Shown in pieces: positions 34,252-43,746 of a DNA stretch of 64,000 nt. The notes below the pieces were generated by a model. That model saw nothing but the letters and a program-made list of their open reading frames with translations, did not search any database and was not told the DNA's origin. The number at the start of each line of letters is the position of its first letter. Position 1 is the first letter of the stretch. The DNA is from JBDRFZ01 sp043818395 (lineage in GTDB: Bacteria; Patescibacteriota; Patescibacteriia; 2-12-FULL-60-25). A program made the translations under genes and the position numbers. The stretch spans positions 1-64,000 of the forward strand of contig JBDRFZ010000001.1 in NCBI GenBank assembly GCA_043818395.1, given 5' to 3'.

Positions 34252-34501
34252 ACCTGTGGAAAAGTACCGATGAAAGCTGTTACCAAAAAGGTACAAAATT
34301 ATTTACCGGTATTTAATCAACATTGTGTACATATAAAAACCCAGCTTAAGAACAAAAAGGGTGAATAAAAAGAACCAAAAACACCAATATAAATACTTTA
34401 ATTTCGACCTTTCCCCTTCTTCCACAGGACCTACTACTGCTATTACTAATTTTTTATATCATTTGTAATAATTAATTACCCATGAAATACCTGGGCCAGA
34501 G
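34252..34501. other. dnaA-dnaN spacer, putative part of oriC
   Basis: A 250-bp AT-rich stretch with DnaA-box-like TGTGGAAAA (34255-34263, minus orientation) and TTCTTCCACA (34418-34427). Location between dnaA and dnaN, AT richness and the sites fit an origin; no perfect box cluster is seen, so the origin may extend into the rpmH-dnaA spacer. Confidence 0.5.
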
Positions 34502-35641
34502 ATGAATATGTATTTTGCTTGTACAAGAGAAAACTTAATGCAAAGTCTATCCGTAGTCGGACATATAACCAGTAAAAATATTAACTTGCCGGTTTTAAAT
34601 AATGTTTTATTAAAAACAGAAGCCGGTTCTTTAAAGCTATCAACCACGAATCTTGAAATAGCGGTTAATTGTCTTTTAAGAGGAAAAATAGAAACGGACG
34701 GAGAATATAGTGTACCTGCAAAATTATTTTTAGATTTTGTTTCACTTTTGCCAAGCGGTAAGGTTGAACTGGTCTTAAAAGATGATGGCCTGGAAATTAA
34801 ATCCGAAGAACAGGAAACGGTTTTAAGAGGTATGCCGGCAAGTGAATTTCCTCTTTTGCCAAAGATAAATATTAACGGTTCTTATAAGCTCAAAGTGACT
34901 GATTTGAAACATGCGATTGATCAGGTTGTTTTTGCAGTTTCAAATTCGGAATCACGCCCAGAGCTTTCTGGTATCGCTTGTTTTTTTAGTAAAGATGATG
35001 GGAAAGACAGGGTTTTATTTGCGGCAACGGATTCATATCGTCTAGCAGAAAAATGCCTCTCTTATTCTGAGGGTAAGGGAGAAGCGAAGTTTATTGTTCC
35101 AGCGCGAGCCTTGCTCGAGATTTCAAGAATCCTGGGCAGTTATAAGGATGAGCTGGGTATTCCTGATAATGTAACTTTATCGTTTGCAGAAAATCAGATG
35201 GTAATGACTTTTGGAGGTGTGGAACTTATTACGAGGCTAATAGAAGGATCTTTTCCTGATTATCAACAAATAATCCCCCAAGCCTTTAAAACCGAGGCTC
35301 TAATCACGAGGATTGATTTTCAAAAGGCGGTCAGAGCGGCTAGTTTATTTTCTAAACAAGGTTTGTTTGATATTCAATTAACCCTAGATCCCGCCAATAA
35401 TACCTGTACTGTCGCATCTGCTGATCAGGGGACCGGTAAAACTAAGACTATTTTAAAGGGAGAGGTAATTGGCGTAGAGAACACCGTTACTTTAAACTAT
35501 CGCTACTTAAGCGATGGCTTGGCCGCGATGTCTTGCGAGAAAATCAGAATTAAACAGATTGATTCCATGAGTCCGGTTTTAGTTTTACCGGACTCAGCTA
35601 CCGAAGAATATAAATACGTAGTCATGCCTATTAGGCAATAG
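34502..35641 (+). CDS. dnaN: DNA polymerase III beta subunit (sliding clamp)
   Basis: A 379-residue protein of normal length, with three repeated clamp domains of about 120 residues. Recognisable segments: MYFACTRENLMQSLSVVGHI at the start, LPVLNNVLLKTEAGSLKLS near 27, and the C-terminal strand PVLVLPDSATEEYKYVVMPI with the family's PMR-like ending (MPIRQ). It tethers polymerase to DNA. A second Met two codons downstream could be the start. Confidence 0.97.
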   Translation: MNMYFACTRENLMQSLSVVGHITSKNINLPVLNNVLLKTEAGSLKLSTTNLEIAVNCLLRGKIETDGEYSVPAKLFLDFVSLLPSGKVELVLKDDGLEIKSEEQETVLRGMPASEFPLLPKININGSYKLKVTDLKHAIDQVVFAVSNSESRPELSGIACFFSKDDGKDRVLFAATDSYRLAEKCLSYSEGKGEAKFIVPARALLEISRILGSYKDELGIPDNVTLSFAENQMVMTFGGVELITRLIEGSFPDYQQIIPQAFKTEALITRIDFQKAVRAASLFSKQGLFDIQLTLDPANNTCTVASADQGTGKTKTILKGEVIGVENTVTLNYRYLSDGLAAMSCEKIRIKQIDSMSPVLVLPDSATEEYKYVVMPIRQ

Positions 35642-35674
35642 ATTTTACTAAATGTAAACAAACTCGTTATAGGT

Positions 35675-38530
35675 TCATTCAATCTTGACCGTAATTTGTT
35701 CACCTATTGTGGTTGAATCATCGGTATGGACCATGACGGGGAAAATTTTTACTTTTCCTGGGCCTGGATTGTAATTCCATTGAAACTCCAGCTGGTTTGA
35801 AGTTGGTGATATTTCTGATCCTAAGAGCCGGGTCGAACCGTCAGCTGTCTGGATATATAGATCTATTTTTTTTGCATTGGTAATGTCGCTAGTAATAATA
35901 GAGACGGATACAGGAAAGGCTGTCGAAGAAGCTGCAAAACCGTTTATCGGATCCGTAATTTTAAGTGATGGCGGAGCCGATTCCGCTATCAAATTAATGG
36001 TAATAACAGCAGTTCCTATGTTGCCGACATCGTCATAGGCATTCACGGAAATATCATGAAACCCCTTTTCTATACTATTGGGTAGTAAGCTTGGAATAAT
36101 CCAAGGTTCGAAAATTTTCGAACCAATGACTATTCCTTCGCATACAATATCTATATGGGTGATGCGTCGCGGAGAATAAGCGTTGACGTTCACATCAAAA
36201 GAGCGGGAATTTAAAGTAGTCTGGTTGTTTGGGGAAACAATGCTCACGCTTGGTTTGTTAGCGGACACATGAACATCGTCGTATTCGGTGGGCGGAGTGC
36301 TGGTTGCATTCCAGGTTGTTTTACTGGCCCAGGCCTGAACCGCATTTTCCCAGTTCCAGAATTGAGGGTCTTGCGTCGGATCAGTTGGTACTGGTCCGCG
36401 CGGGTCGTCCTTATCAAGATACCAAAGAATATTGTGCGCCTCGCGGTAACTTCGTTCCTCAACTAATTCCGGGGGGGTAAGCTCGGTGGCGCGTTTATTG
36501 CTGGCCTTGTCTATTTTTATTTTTACTTCGTAAGCTCTTCCCAAGAGAACTGGTTTATTGGCATTAGTCGGTGCTGGTGCCGGGAATCGTTCAACCGGTG
36601 TTTTATCCAAGGCACGTTTCATAAATCCCTGCCATATCGGCGCTGCAATCTTTGAGCCGTCTGCGCCGTTTTTCATTTCTGTATTGTCGTTATTACCCAC
36701 CCAGACGCCTGCGACCAGAGAAGGTGTGTAGCCTAGCGTCCAGGCATCGTGGAAATTATTGGTTGTGCCGGTTTTTGCGGCTACTGGCCTGTCTGGCAAG
36801 GTTAGATAATTTTTTGAGCCAAAAACATAAGCGCGGGCACCATTATCTGAAAGTATGTCAGAAATACGACGCGCCGTATCAACATCGAGAACTTCCTTGC
36901 CTTCACCTTGTTTCCATTCATCGAGAACCTTGCCCTTGGAATCTTCTACTTTAAGTATGGTGGTCAAGGGTTCTTGTTTTCCTTCGTTCGCAAAAGCAGC
37001 GTAGGCATTGGTGTGTTCCAAAAGTTTTACTTCGCCACCGCCTAGAACCAATGAAAGACCAAATCGGCTTCTGTCTCCAAAAGTGGAATAACCCATTTGT
37101 TCGGCCAGATCGAGTACGCGTCCCACACCGACCAAATAAAGCATCTTAACAGCCGGTATATTTAGGGATCCTTGGAGAGCAGATCGTACGGAGACTGGAC
37201 CGTGCTCTTTAAAATCGTAGTTTTTTGGCTCGTAATTTTTAATCTCCGTTTTAAAAGTAGTATTTACGTCCCAGAGTGTTGTTTCCGGGGTATAACCCTT
37301 GATAAAACCGGCTGCGTAGACGATTGGCTTGAATGAGGAACCGGGCTGCCTATCACGCAACGCAACGTTTACCTGGCCGTCGTTTTCAGCGTCAAAAAAA
37401 TCTTTTGAACCGACCATGGAAATAATCTGTCCTGTTTTGGGGTCTATAGCGACGAGCGATGCATTGGTAAAATTATAATCCTTACCCCTATTTTCCACGC
37501 CTTTCTTTACTTCGTCATCGGCGATTTGTTGTTTATCCCAGTCAAGACTGGTAATAACTTTCAACCCGCCTCTTTCTGTGACATTTTGCCCGTATTTTTC
37601 TATGAGCTGAGAACGGACGTACATCACGAAGTGGGGGGCTTTGATATTTCCTACTTTCTTAGGCACTAGCTTTTTTAGAGTATCAACAGTTTTTGCCTCT
37701 TCGGATTGCTCCTTTGTGACGTAGCCTTGATCTGCCATTAGATTGAGAATGTATTTTTGTCTACCAAGTAATAAATCTCTGTTATCACCTCTTGAACCCG
37801 TACCGTACGGTGAATAAATATCCGGCGCTTGTGGCAGAGCGGCAAGCAGAGCGGCTTCATCCAGAGTTAGGTCTTTGGCAGGTTTTCCAAAATAACCACG
37901 AGCCGCAGATTCTACGCCATACATAGTTGAACCGTATGGGATTTCGTTTAAGTAAAGTTGAAGTATTTGATCTTTAGTGAAGACTCGCTCCATCTGGAGT
38001 GAAAGAAGGATTTCTTTTAACTTTCTTTCGTAGGAGCGTTCATTTGTTAGGATGGCATTTTTTACAAACTGTTGCGTGAGAGTGGATGTTCCCCCAATTC
38101 TTTTTCCAGTCAGAGTATTTTTAATAAAAGCACGAATCAAGCCTAACCAGTCTATGCCATGATGTTGATAAAAATTTTTATCTTCTATGGCAACCGTAGC
38201 TGCCGGTACGTAAGTCGGCAGGTCTTTGATTTGGATAAGGGAGCGATTTTCATCACCATGGATTTCGTATAAAAGTTCATTTCCCGTGCGATCATAAATT
38301 TTGGTGGTCAACGGTATGTCGCGATACATGAGCGCGTTGGGATCAGGGAGATCGCGCGATATCCAGGCTAAAACCATGGTTAATCCGAAAGCTATTATTA
38401 AAAATAAGGCCAAACCTGTTACAGCGATCGTAATCAGAGTTTTTTTAATGATTTTCCAACGTGATGCTTTGGATTTTTGAAGCTGTCTTGTCTCGTGCCT
38501 TATTTTTTCTAATAATTGTTTGATCGGCAT
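35675..38530 (-). CDS. Class A penicillin-binding protein (PBP1A-like)
   Basis: A 951-residue bifunctional peptidoglycan synthase. A short cytoplasmic basic segment and one membrane helix (about residues 29-56) precede the GT51 transglycosylase (about 90-260) with its catalytic Glu in AIEDKNFYQHHGIDWLG and the GGTSTLTQQ loop. The transpeptidase domain has S-x-x-K in QPGSSFKP near 398, SLN in QGSLNIP near 453 and KTGTT near 587. After about residue 700 come Ig-like extracellular segments (PSVSIVSPNNQTTLNSRSF), longer than in most PBP1A proteins. It lies convergent to dnaN. Confidence 0.93.
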   Translation of the reverse strand: MPIKQLLEKIRHETRQLQKSKASRWKIIKKTLITIAVTGLALFLIIAFGLTMVLAWISRDLPDPNALMYRDIPLTTKIYDRTGNELLYEIHGDENRSLIQIKDLPTYVPAATVAIEDKNFYQHHGIDWLGLIRAFIKNTLTGKRIGGTSTLTQQFVKNAILTNERSYERKLKEILLSLQMERVFTKDQILQLYLNEIPYGSTMYGVESAARGYFGKPAKDLTLDEAALLAALPQAPDIYSPYGTGSRGDNRDLLLGRQKYILNLMADQGYVTKEQSEEAKTVDTLKKLVPKKVGNIKAPHFVMYVRSQLIEKYGQNVTERGGLKVITSLDWDKQQIADDEVKKGVENRGKDYNFTNASLVAIDPKTGQIISMVGSKDFFDAENDGQVNVALRDRQPGSSFKPIVYAAGFIKGYTPETTLWDVNTTFKTEIKNYEPKNYDFKEHGPVSVRSALQGSLNIPAVKMLYLVGVGRVLDLAEQMGYSTFGDRSRFGLSLVLGGGEVKLLEHTNAYAAFANEGKQEPLTTILKVEDSKGKVLDEWKQGEGKEVLDVDTARRISDILSDNGARAYVFGSKNYLTLPDRPVAAKTGTTNNFHDAWTLGYTPSLVAGVWVGNNDNTEMKNGADGSKIAAPIWQGFMKRALDKTPVERFPAPAPTNANKPVLLGRAYEVKIKIDKASNKRATELTPPELVEERSYREAHNILWYLDKDDPRGPVPTDPTQDPQFWNWENAVQAWASKTTWNATSTPPTEYDDVHVSANKPSVSIVSPNNQTTLNSRSFDVNVNAYSPRRITHIDIVCEGIVIGSKIFEPWIIPSLLPNSIEKGFHDISVNAYDDVGNIGTAVITINLIAESAPPSLKITDPINGFAASSTAFPVSVSIITSDITNAKKIDLYIQTADGSTRLLGSEISPTSNQLEFQWNYNPGPGKVKIFPVMVHTDDSTTIGEQITVKIE

Positions 38531-38583
38531 AAGAAATGGTTTATTTTTTTGGCTATGTTATCAGTAAAAATAGGGTATACCCC

Positions 38584-38612
38584 TTGACAAAAACAGGCAA
38601 ATATGGTTTACT
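38584..38612 (+). promoter_or_regulatory. Candidate promoter of the 3D-domain gene
   Basis: TTGACA (38584-38589), a 17-bp spacer and TTTACT (38607-38612). A hairpin AGAATTGG/CCAATTCT follows in the leader. Confidence 0.5.
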
Positions 38613-38667
38613 TATTCGTCTAGAATTGGAAGAGGTAAAGGAAATAATACCAATTCTTGGCTAAACT

Positions 38668-39282
38668 ATGAGCATTTTCTTCAATTCAGCTAAATTAACC
38701 AGCCTTCAGCGCAGATTGATCATTTTAGTTGTTATGGTTCTGGTATTAACCAGTTCGCAAGTTCAATCGGCCGAGGCCATGGAGTTTTTACCCAGCGTTA
38801 CAACTGGAACGCAGGTCTTGAGCGTAAATGACAATTCGAGCGAAGCTACTTTAAAAGTACCGATTGTCGTAAAACCAATTAACAAAATAGAATCGAACAA
38901 AGTATCAGAAACAAAAACTTCGAAAAAGAAGTGGAGTTCGGCTAATTCAGCGGATTTGGAAACATTGCCGGAACATTCATCCGAGCAGGCTGTAAGGACC
39001 ATGGTTGTTCCTACATCGGCTTATACTTCCGACCCCCGTGAGTGTGATTCTACGCCGTTTGTGACGGCTAATGGCACGCAGGTGCGTGACGGTATCGTGG
39101 CCGCAAACTTTCTTAAGTTCGGTACACGTATCCGTATTCCGGAATATTTCGGTGATAAAGTGTTTGAAGTTCATGATCGCATGAACGCTCGTTATAACGT
39201 TCGTGTAGATATCTGGATGTTAACCAAGACCGATGCCAGAGCGTGGGGCGTAAGAAATGTAAAAATCGAAATTCTAAATTAA
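38668..39282 (+). CDS. Exported 3D (double-psi beta-barrel) domain protein
   Basis: A 204-residue protein with an N-terminal signal sequence (LIILVVMVLVLTSSQVQSAE). The central ~75 residues are hydrophilic and of low complexity. The C-terminal 3D domain has the three aspartates in SAYTSDPRECDSTP near 118, the loop VFEVHDRMNARY near 168 and VDIWMLTKTDARAWG near 185. Such domains are found in lytic transglycosylase-like and resuscitation proteins acting on peptidoglycan. Catalysis is inferred from the family only. Confidence 0.87.
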   Translation: MSIFFNSAKLTSLQRRLIILVVMVLVLTSSQVQSAEAMEFLPSVTTGTQVLSVNDNSSEATLKVPIVVKPINKIESNKVSETKTSKKKWSSANSADLETLPEHSSEQAVRTMVVPTSAYTSDPRECDSTPFVTANGTQVRDGIVAANFLKFGTRIRIPEYFGDKVFEVHDRMNARYNVRVDIWMLTKTDARAWGVRNVKIEILN

Positions 39283-39300
39283 TCCTATAAAATTAATCCC

Positions 39301-39330
39301 CATAAAAACGTGCCAAGGCACGTTTTTATG
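39301..39330 (+). terminator. Terminator after the 3D-domain gene
   Basis: CATAAAAACGTGCC and GGCACGTTTTTATG form a perfect 14-bp stem with an AA loop and a T-rich second half. Confidence 0.85.
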
Positions 39331-39426
39331 TTTAATTAGTTAATGATAAGTCTCGACAAAATCATCCGTGATTGCTACATTCTTGCCGTCGCAAATAACG
39401 AATAACGTGGATCAGGTGATGGCCCG

Positions 39427-39450
39427 CCACGTCGTTCGTGAACGACGTGG
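39427..39450. repeat. Palindrome overlapping the 5' end of tRNA-Cys
   Basis: CCACGTCGTT and AACGACGTGG form a perfect ten-base-pair stem with loop CGTG. The last two bases are the first two of tRNA-Cys. A related hairpin occurs at 45288-45311. Confidence 0.7.
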
Positions 39451-39522
39451 CCTGGTCGCCAAGTGGTAAGGCAAGGGTCTGCAAAACCCTTATCGCGGGT
39501 TCGATTCCCGCCCAGGCCTCCA
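39449..39522 (+). tRNA. tRNA-Cys (anticodon GCA), CCA encoded
   Basis: Acceptor GGCCTGG/CCAGGCC, anticodon arm AGGGT-CTGCAAA-ACCCT with anticodon GCA, T arm GCGGGTTCGATTCCCGC, discriminator T and an encoded CCA. Confidence 0.95.
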
Positions 39523-39531
39523 TTTTTTATA

Positions 39532-40221
39532 ATGCTTATATTCGCTCATAGGGGTTGTTCATCTAAACAATGCTCGGAAAATACGATTGAGGCCTTTAAT
39601 GATGCGTTGCGATCAGGTGCAGACGGCATAGAGTTTGATCTTCGTCTTTCCAGGGACGGACAGCCCATTGTTGTTCATGATACAAATTTACATCGAATCG
39701 CCGGAGACGCGCACCGGGTCTCGGAGTTAGAAGCCAGAATGATTTCTAAAGTACCTTTACGTTATGGGGGCAGAGTTCCGACATTAGATGAAGTAACGTC
39801 GGTAATTCATGCACCGGCTATTTTGGATATTGAAGTAAAGCACCGCAACGTTTCAGAAGCGCTTATTTCTAAACTCAAAACAAGCACTTCGCTACGAGAA
39901 CGAACAATTATTTCGTCTTTTAATAAAAACACATTAATTTCGATCAAAGAGCAATTACCTGATATTAAGCTTATGTTATTAATAGCAAGATGGCCTTTTC
40001 CATTACGCGGAAAAAGTCTTTGGACGATTATTGAAAACATGGAACCATGGGCCATCGCATTTCCGCTCATGGTTTTAACACCCAGTAGGATTTCTTTTTT
40101 AAAAGCAAAGAGATATCGGGTTGGCGCGTGGGATAGGCGGGGTAGCAGGGGCGAAGCTAGAAAAGCCAAGGATTTGAAACTCGATATCGCGATAATAAAA
40201 CAGGTCAAAGAGGCGCTTTAA
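39532..40221 (+). CDS. Glycerophosphodiester phosphodiesterase
   Basis: A 229-residue GDPD TIM-barrel enzyme. The catalytic set is visible: FAHRGCSSKQ near residue 4 (His-Arg-Gly), DGIEFDLRLSRDGQPIVVHD near 32-51 with E-F-D and the second His, and DIEVKH near 98. It hydrolyses glycerophosphodiesters to glycerol-3-phosphate, a likely lipid-scavenging step for a host-dependent cell. The start is set at MLIFAHRG, right after tRNA-Cys. No signal peptide. Confidence 0.92.
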   Translation: MLIFAHRGCSSKQCSENTIEAFNDALRSGADGIEFDLRLSRDGQPIVVHDTNLHRIAGDAHRVSELEARMISKVPLRYGGRVPTLDEVTSVIHAPAILDIEVKHRNVSEALISKLKTSTSLRERTIISSFNKNTLISIKEQLPDIKLMLLIARWPFPLRGKSLWTIIENMEPWAIAFPLMVLTPSRISFLKAKRYRVGAWDRRGSRGEARKAKDLKLDIAIIKQVKEAL

Positions 40222-40252
40222 GAATTTTATGCCATGGGTTACCGTGTAGCTC

Positions 40253-42952
40253 ATGAGCCAGAAACAACAAACCAAAGCTTTGATTATTGATGCCAACGCC
40301 CTGCTTCATCGGGCTTGGCATGCTTTGCCGCCTTTAACCGCGCCCGGAGGACAGGTGGTAAATGCTGTTTACGGTTTTACTTCGGTGCTTTTAAAAATCC
40401 TCCAAGCTGAAAAACCTGATTACTTGGCCGTGTGCTGGGATACGGCGGCACCTACCTTCAGACATGAAATGGCGCCCGAGTATAAAGCACAGCGCGAGGA
40501 ACAGCCTCAGGCTTTTTATGATCAGGTTGCGCCGACCAAGGACGTTGTCGAAGTTTTAGGTGGAAGTAATATTGAATTAGACGGTTATGAGGCCGATGAT
40601 CTCTTGGCGACCATCGCAAAGATATTGGCCGCCAATGACACGGACGTGACTATTCTGACGAGCGACCGCGACATGTTTCAGGCTATCGGTCAGCGAATCA
40701 ATGTCATGTCTTTCAAAAAAGGGGTAAGCGAAACCGTTGTTTATGATGAAAAAACATTAGTTGAAATTTTGGGTCTTACGCCCGATCAGATGGTTGATTT
40801 TAAATCTTTGCGCGGCGATGCTTCTGATAACCTAAAAGGCGTAACCGGCATAGGTGAAAAAACAGCTACGGATTTGGTGAAAAGATTCAAAAATTTAAAA
40901 GGAATTTTTAAAGCCGCGCATAATGAAAAAAGCGATCTCACGAAGTCAGTACGCGAAAAACTTTTAAACGGTGAAAAAGATGCCATGAGGACGCATGCCT
41001 TGGTTAAACTCATGAGTGATGCGCCGATAAAGGTGAAAATTAAGGATTTGGTTCGCCATCCGATAGATGATAATGAGGTCAAGCAATTACTTCTGCGTTT
41101 TGGTTTTAAAACTCTACTCGCTAGATTTTTAGGCCAAACCACGAACGAGAAAAAAATACCTGGTCCGTCCAAGACGAAAGATGTAGAGAAAAATCCGGGA
41201 GAAATAGTGGAAAAAAAACTCAATCATTTAGAATCTCAACACGTCGGTAAGCCAACGATAGATAAGGCGCTTGAATATCTGGATCAAGCCGTGAAACAGA
41301 AGTTGGCAATTGTCCGTCCTGTTTTTGCCCCGCAAGCTTCACTTTTTGCTGATATCCCGGTTATAGCGCTTGGTCTCGAAAAAATTACGGTTTTATTATC
41401 CACTTCCCATCTTCAGGACAAAAAAATCGTCATGGCTTTAAGAGATTTGCTGACTCGCGAAGAAATAAAAAAAACCGGTCATGGTTTGAAAGATTTTTGG
41501 CACTGGGCCAAGTTCGGAGGATATGAAGCTCGGGGATTATTTTTTGATACAGAGATCGCATCTTACCTTTTAGCGGCCGGTGAAGGCGGACATGATCTCC
41601 CCTCTTTAGCCGCGGCGCGTCTCGGCCGGGTGATTGCGGACGATGAAAATAAGCCGCTCCATGAAGTCGATGCTATCAGGGATCTCGCCACTGTCTTATC
41701 CAGGGAACTTGCGGAACGGAAGTTGGAGCATTTCATGGCGCGTTTTGAGACGCCGCTCATTCCGGTCATGGCCTTGATGGAAGATGCCGGGATCGCGATC
41801 GATCGTCCATATTTTAAAAAACTTGCGGATGATTTTCGCGAAGTTAAAAACAGACTGGAAAAAGAAATGGTAGAGCTGGCAGGAGAAGCCTTTAATCCAG
41901 CTTCGCCGCAGCAATTAGGGCACGTGCTTTTTGAGGTTTTAGAAATTCCGACCAAGGGAATTAAGCGAGGTAAAACAGGGATCTCGACAGCTGCACCGGA
42001 ACTGGAGAAGCTGGAAGGCATACATCCGATTATAGAAAAGATCTCCGAGTTCCGTGAAGTCGCAAAATTACTTTCTACATACGTTGAAGCGATCCCGAAT
42101 TTAGCGGACGCCGAAGACCGGGTGCATACGACTTACAACCAAGCCGTGACTTCTACCGGGCGCCTTTCTTCCACCAACCCAAATTTACAAAATATTCCGA
42201 TCAGAACCGAACTTGGACGCAAAATTCGTCGCGGTTTTATAGCACCGAAAGGCTCTGTACTGCTTTCATGCGATTATTCTCAAATCGAGCTTCGCGTAGT
42301 CGCGGCTTTGGCAAAAGACAAGAAAATGCTCGAAGCTTTTAATTCGGGTACAGACATTCATATTGCAACAGCCGCCGCGATTTGGGATATCCCGCTGGAT
42401 AAAGTAACCAAAGATCAGAGACGATCTGCTAAGGCAATAAATTTCGGCATTATCTACGGCCAGGGGCCGCAGGGTCTCGCCAAGTCGGCAGGTATCAGGT
42501 TCGATGAAGCAAAAAGATTTATAGATGAATACTTTCACGCTTACTCCGGTCTGCGAGAATATCTTGAAAACACTAAAGCCTTGGCGCACGCGCAGGGTTA
42601 CGTGGAAACTCTTTTTGGTCGTCGCAGACCCATGGCAGACATCAATTCCCCGCGACCAGAAATTCGCGCCGCGGCCGAACGCATGGCCATCAACATGCCG
42701 GTCCAGGGAACGTCCGCAGATTTGATAAAATTAGCTATGATAAATATTTCAAAAGTACTTCCGCAGATCTCGGAAAAGACGCGCATGCTACTCCAGGTTC
42801 ATGACGAGCTTGTGTTCGAAGTGCCGGCTGAAGAAGTTAAGAAAGTAGCGCCGAAGATCGTTGATTTAATGCAGAACGTAGAGAAGATAGGCGTACCGCT
42901 TGTTGTTGATGCAAAATTCGGAAAGAACTGGGATGAGATGGAGAAAACTTGA
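40253..42952 (+). CDS. polA: DNA polymerase I
   Basis: An 899-residue polymerase with three parts. The N-terminal 5'-nuclease domain (about residues 1-290) has ALIIDANALLHRAWHALP, the EADDLLATIA segment and DYLAVCWD. The middle region (about 310-500) corresponds to the 3'-5' exonuclease fold but lacks the D-x-E motif, so proofreading is probably lost, as in Bacillus-type enzymes. The polymerase domain has motif A LLSCDYSQIELRVVAALAKD near 671, motif B RRSAKAINFGIIYGQGPQGL near 723 and motif C LLQVHDELVFEVP near 847. Used in gap filling and primer removal. Confidence 0.97.
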   Translation: MSQKQQTKALIIDANALLHRAWHALPPLTAPGGQVVNAVYGFTSVLLKILQAEKPDYLAVCWDTAAPTFRHEMAPEYKAQREEQPQAFYDQVAPTKDVVEVLGGSNIELDGYEADDLLATIAKILAANDTDVTILTSDRDMFQAIGQRINVMSFKKGVSETVVYDEKTLVEILGLTPDQMVDFKSLRGDASDNLKGVTGIGEKTATDLVKRFKNLKGIFKAAHNEKSDLTKSVREKLLNGEKDAMRTHALVKLMSDAPIKVKIKDLVRHPIDDNEVKQLLLRFGFKTLLARFLGQTTNEKKIPGPSKTKDVEKNPGEIVEKKLNHLESQHVGKPTIDKALEYLDQAVKQKLAIVRPVFAPQASLFADIPVIALGLEKITVLLSTSHLQDKKIVMALRDLLTREEIKKTGHGLKDFWHWAKFGGYEARGLFFDTEIASYLLAAGEGGHDLPSLAAARLGRVIADDENKPLHEVDAIRDLATVLSRELAERKLEHFMARFETPLIPVMALMEDAGIAIDRPYFKKLADDFREVKNRLEKEMVELAGEAFNPASPQQLGHVLFEVLEIPTKGIKRGKTGISTAAPELEKLEGIHPIIEKISEFREVAKLLSTYVEAIPNLADAEDRVHTTYNQAVTSTGRLSSTNPNLQNIPIRTELGRKIRRGFIAPKGSVLLSCDYSQIELRVVAALAKDKKMLEAFNSGTDIHIATAAAIWDIPLDKVTKDQRRSAKAINFGIIYGQGPQGLAKSAGIRFDEAKRFIDEYFHAYSGLREYLENTKALAHAQGYVETLFGRRRPMADINSPRPEIRAAAERMAINMPVQGTSADLIKLAMINISKVLPQISEKTRMLLQVHDELVFEVPAEEVKKVAPKIVDLMQNVEKIGVPLVVDAKFGKNWDEMEKT

Positions 42953-42958
42953 AAACCC

Positions 42959-42987
42959 TTGACATTTTCATCAAAAAATAGTATATT
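42959..42987 (+). promoter_or_regulatory. Sigma-70-type promoter for the membrane-protein gene
   Basis: TTGACA (42959-42964), a 17-bp spacer and TATATT (42982-42987), right after polA and about 95 bp before the GTG start. Confidence 0.75.
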
Positions 42988-43083
42988 TAGTCGTTCCTTA
43001 GATTTAAATATTTTGTTGCCGATCCAATTGCCCGGTATGGTGCTGGCATGAGGAAAGGTTAGAGCTTTGCGAGGTAGAGGCGA

Positions 43084-43605
43084 GTGGACAAAGAAGAAAA
43101 CAACCCCATCACTTTTAAGAATTGGCTGAAAGTACTGGCCGTCACGGTCGTATTCGCTTGTCCGATCATCCTAATGGTTCACACCATTGGGTTGAGCAGT
43201 GAAGCATACGATGCCATGTTGGCGACTTACTGGGGCCTTGCCTCGATCGTCTCGGGTTGGATCTGCGGGTTCTATATTATCGCAGTTCTATCGGAACCAA
43301 AGTTGATCCTGGTACCATTTATGCTCATAGGTGCGCTTGTAACCATGCCACTTATCATAGCAGTCGATTTTTTGGCCGGCTGCAATCTTCACAGAGTTCG
43401 GGATCGCTTAATCGAGAAGATTAAGGCCCGTGCGCGCGCGAGCCGCGTTTCGCCTTTCCGAGCGGTTCCAATTACGAACGGCAATCTCTCGAGGGGCATG
43501 GGCATGGATACTGTGCCTGAATCCGCGCGTCACGATCTCGCGGAACTTGAGAGGATTGAAATACAACTCGCTACGAAACGTTGCGCAGTTAGCGGTTCGA
43601 AGTGA
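43084..43605 (+). CDS. Hypothetical three-span membrane protein, 173 aa
   Basis: The gene starts with GTG at 43084, preceded by GAGGCGA. Three hydrophobic segments are visible: WLKVLAVTVVFACPIILMVH, ATYWGLASIVSGWICGFYII and LVPFMLIGALVTMPLIIAV. The C-terminal ~60 residues are basic and soluble (RDRLIEKIKARARASRVSPF). No family recognised. Own promoter upstream and a terminator downstream, so it is a single-gene unit. Confidence 0.68.
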   Translation: MDKEENNPITFKNWLKVLAVTVVFACPIILMVHTIGLSSEAYDAMLATYWGLASIVSGWICGFYIIAVLSEPKLILVPFMLIGALVTMPLIIAVDFLAGCNLHRVRDRLIEKIKARARASRVSPFRAVPITNGNLSRGMGMDTVPESARHDLAELERIEIQLATKRCAVSGSK

Positions 43606-43648
43606 TAGTCACATAGCATCCCCCCTCGGTCCAATCGTCGGACCAACA

Positions 43649-43703
43649 GCCCCGTTTTGTCACGGATATAAATCTCACATCCGTAGGTCAAGCGGGGTTT
43701 TTT
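43649..43703 (+). terminator. Terminator after the 173-residue membrane protein
   Basis: GCCCCG and CGGGGT form the outer stem, with an inner hairpin ACGGAT/ATCCGT, followed by TTTTTT. Confidence 0.75.
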
Positions 43704-43746
43704 AATGCACCTTCCCCTGCTGATTTTATTAAGCTAGGATTGGGAT

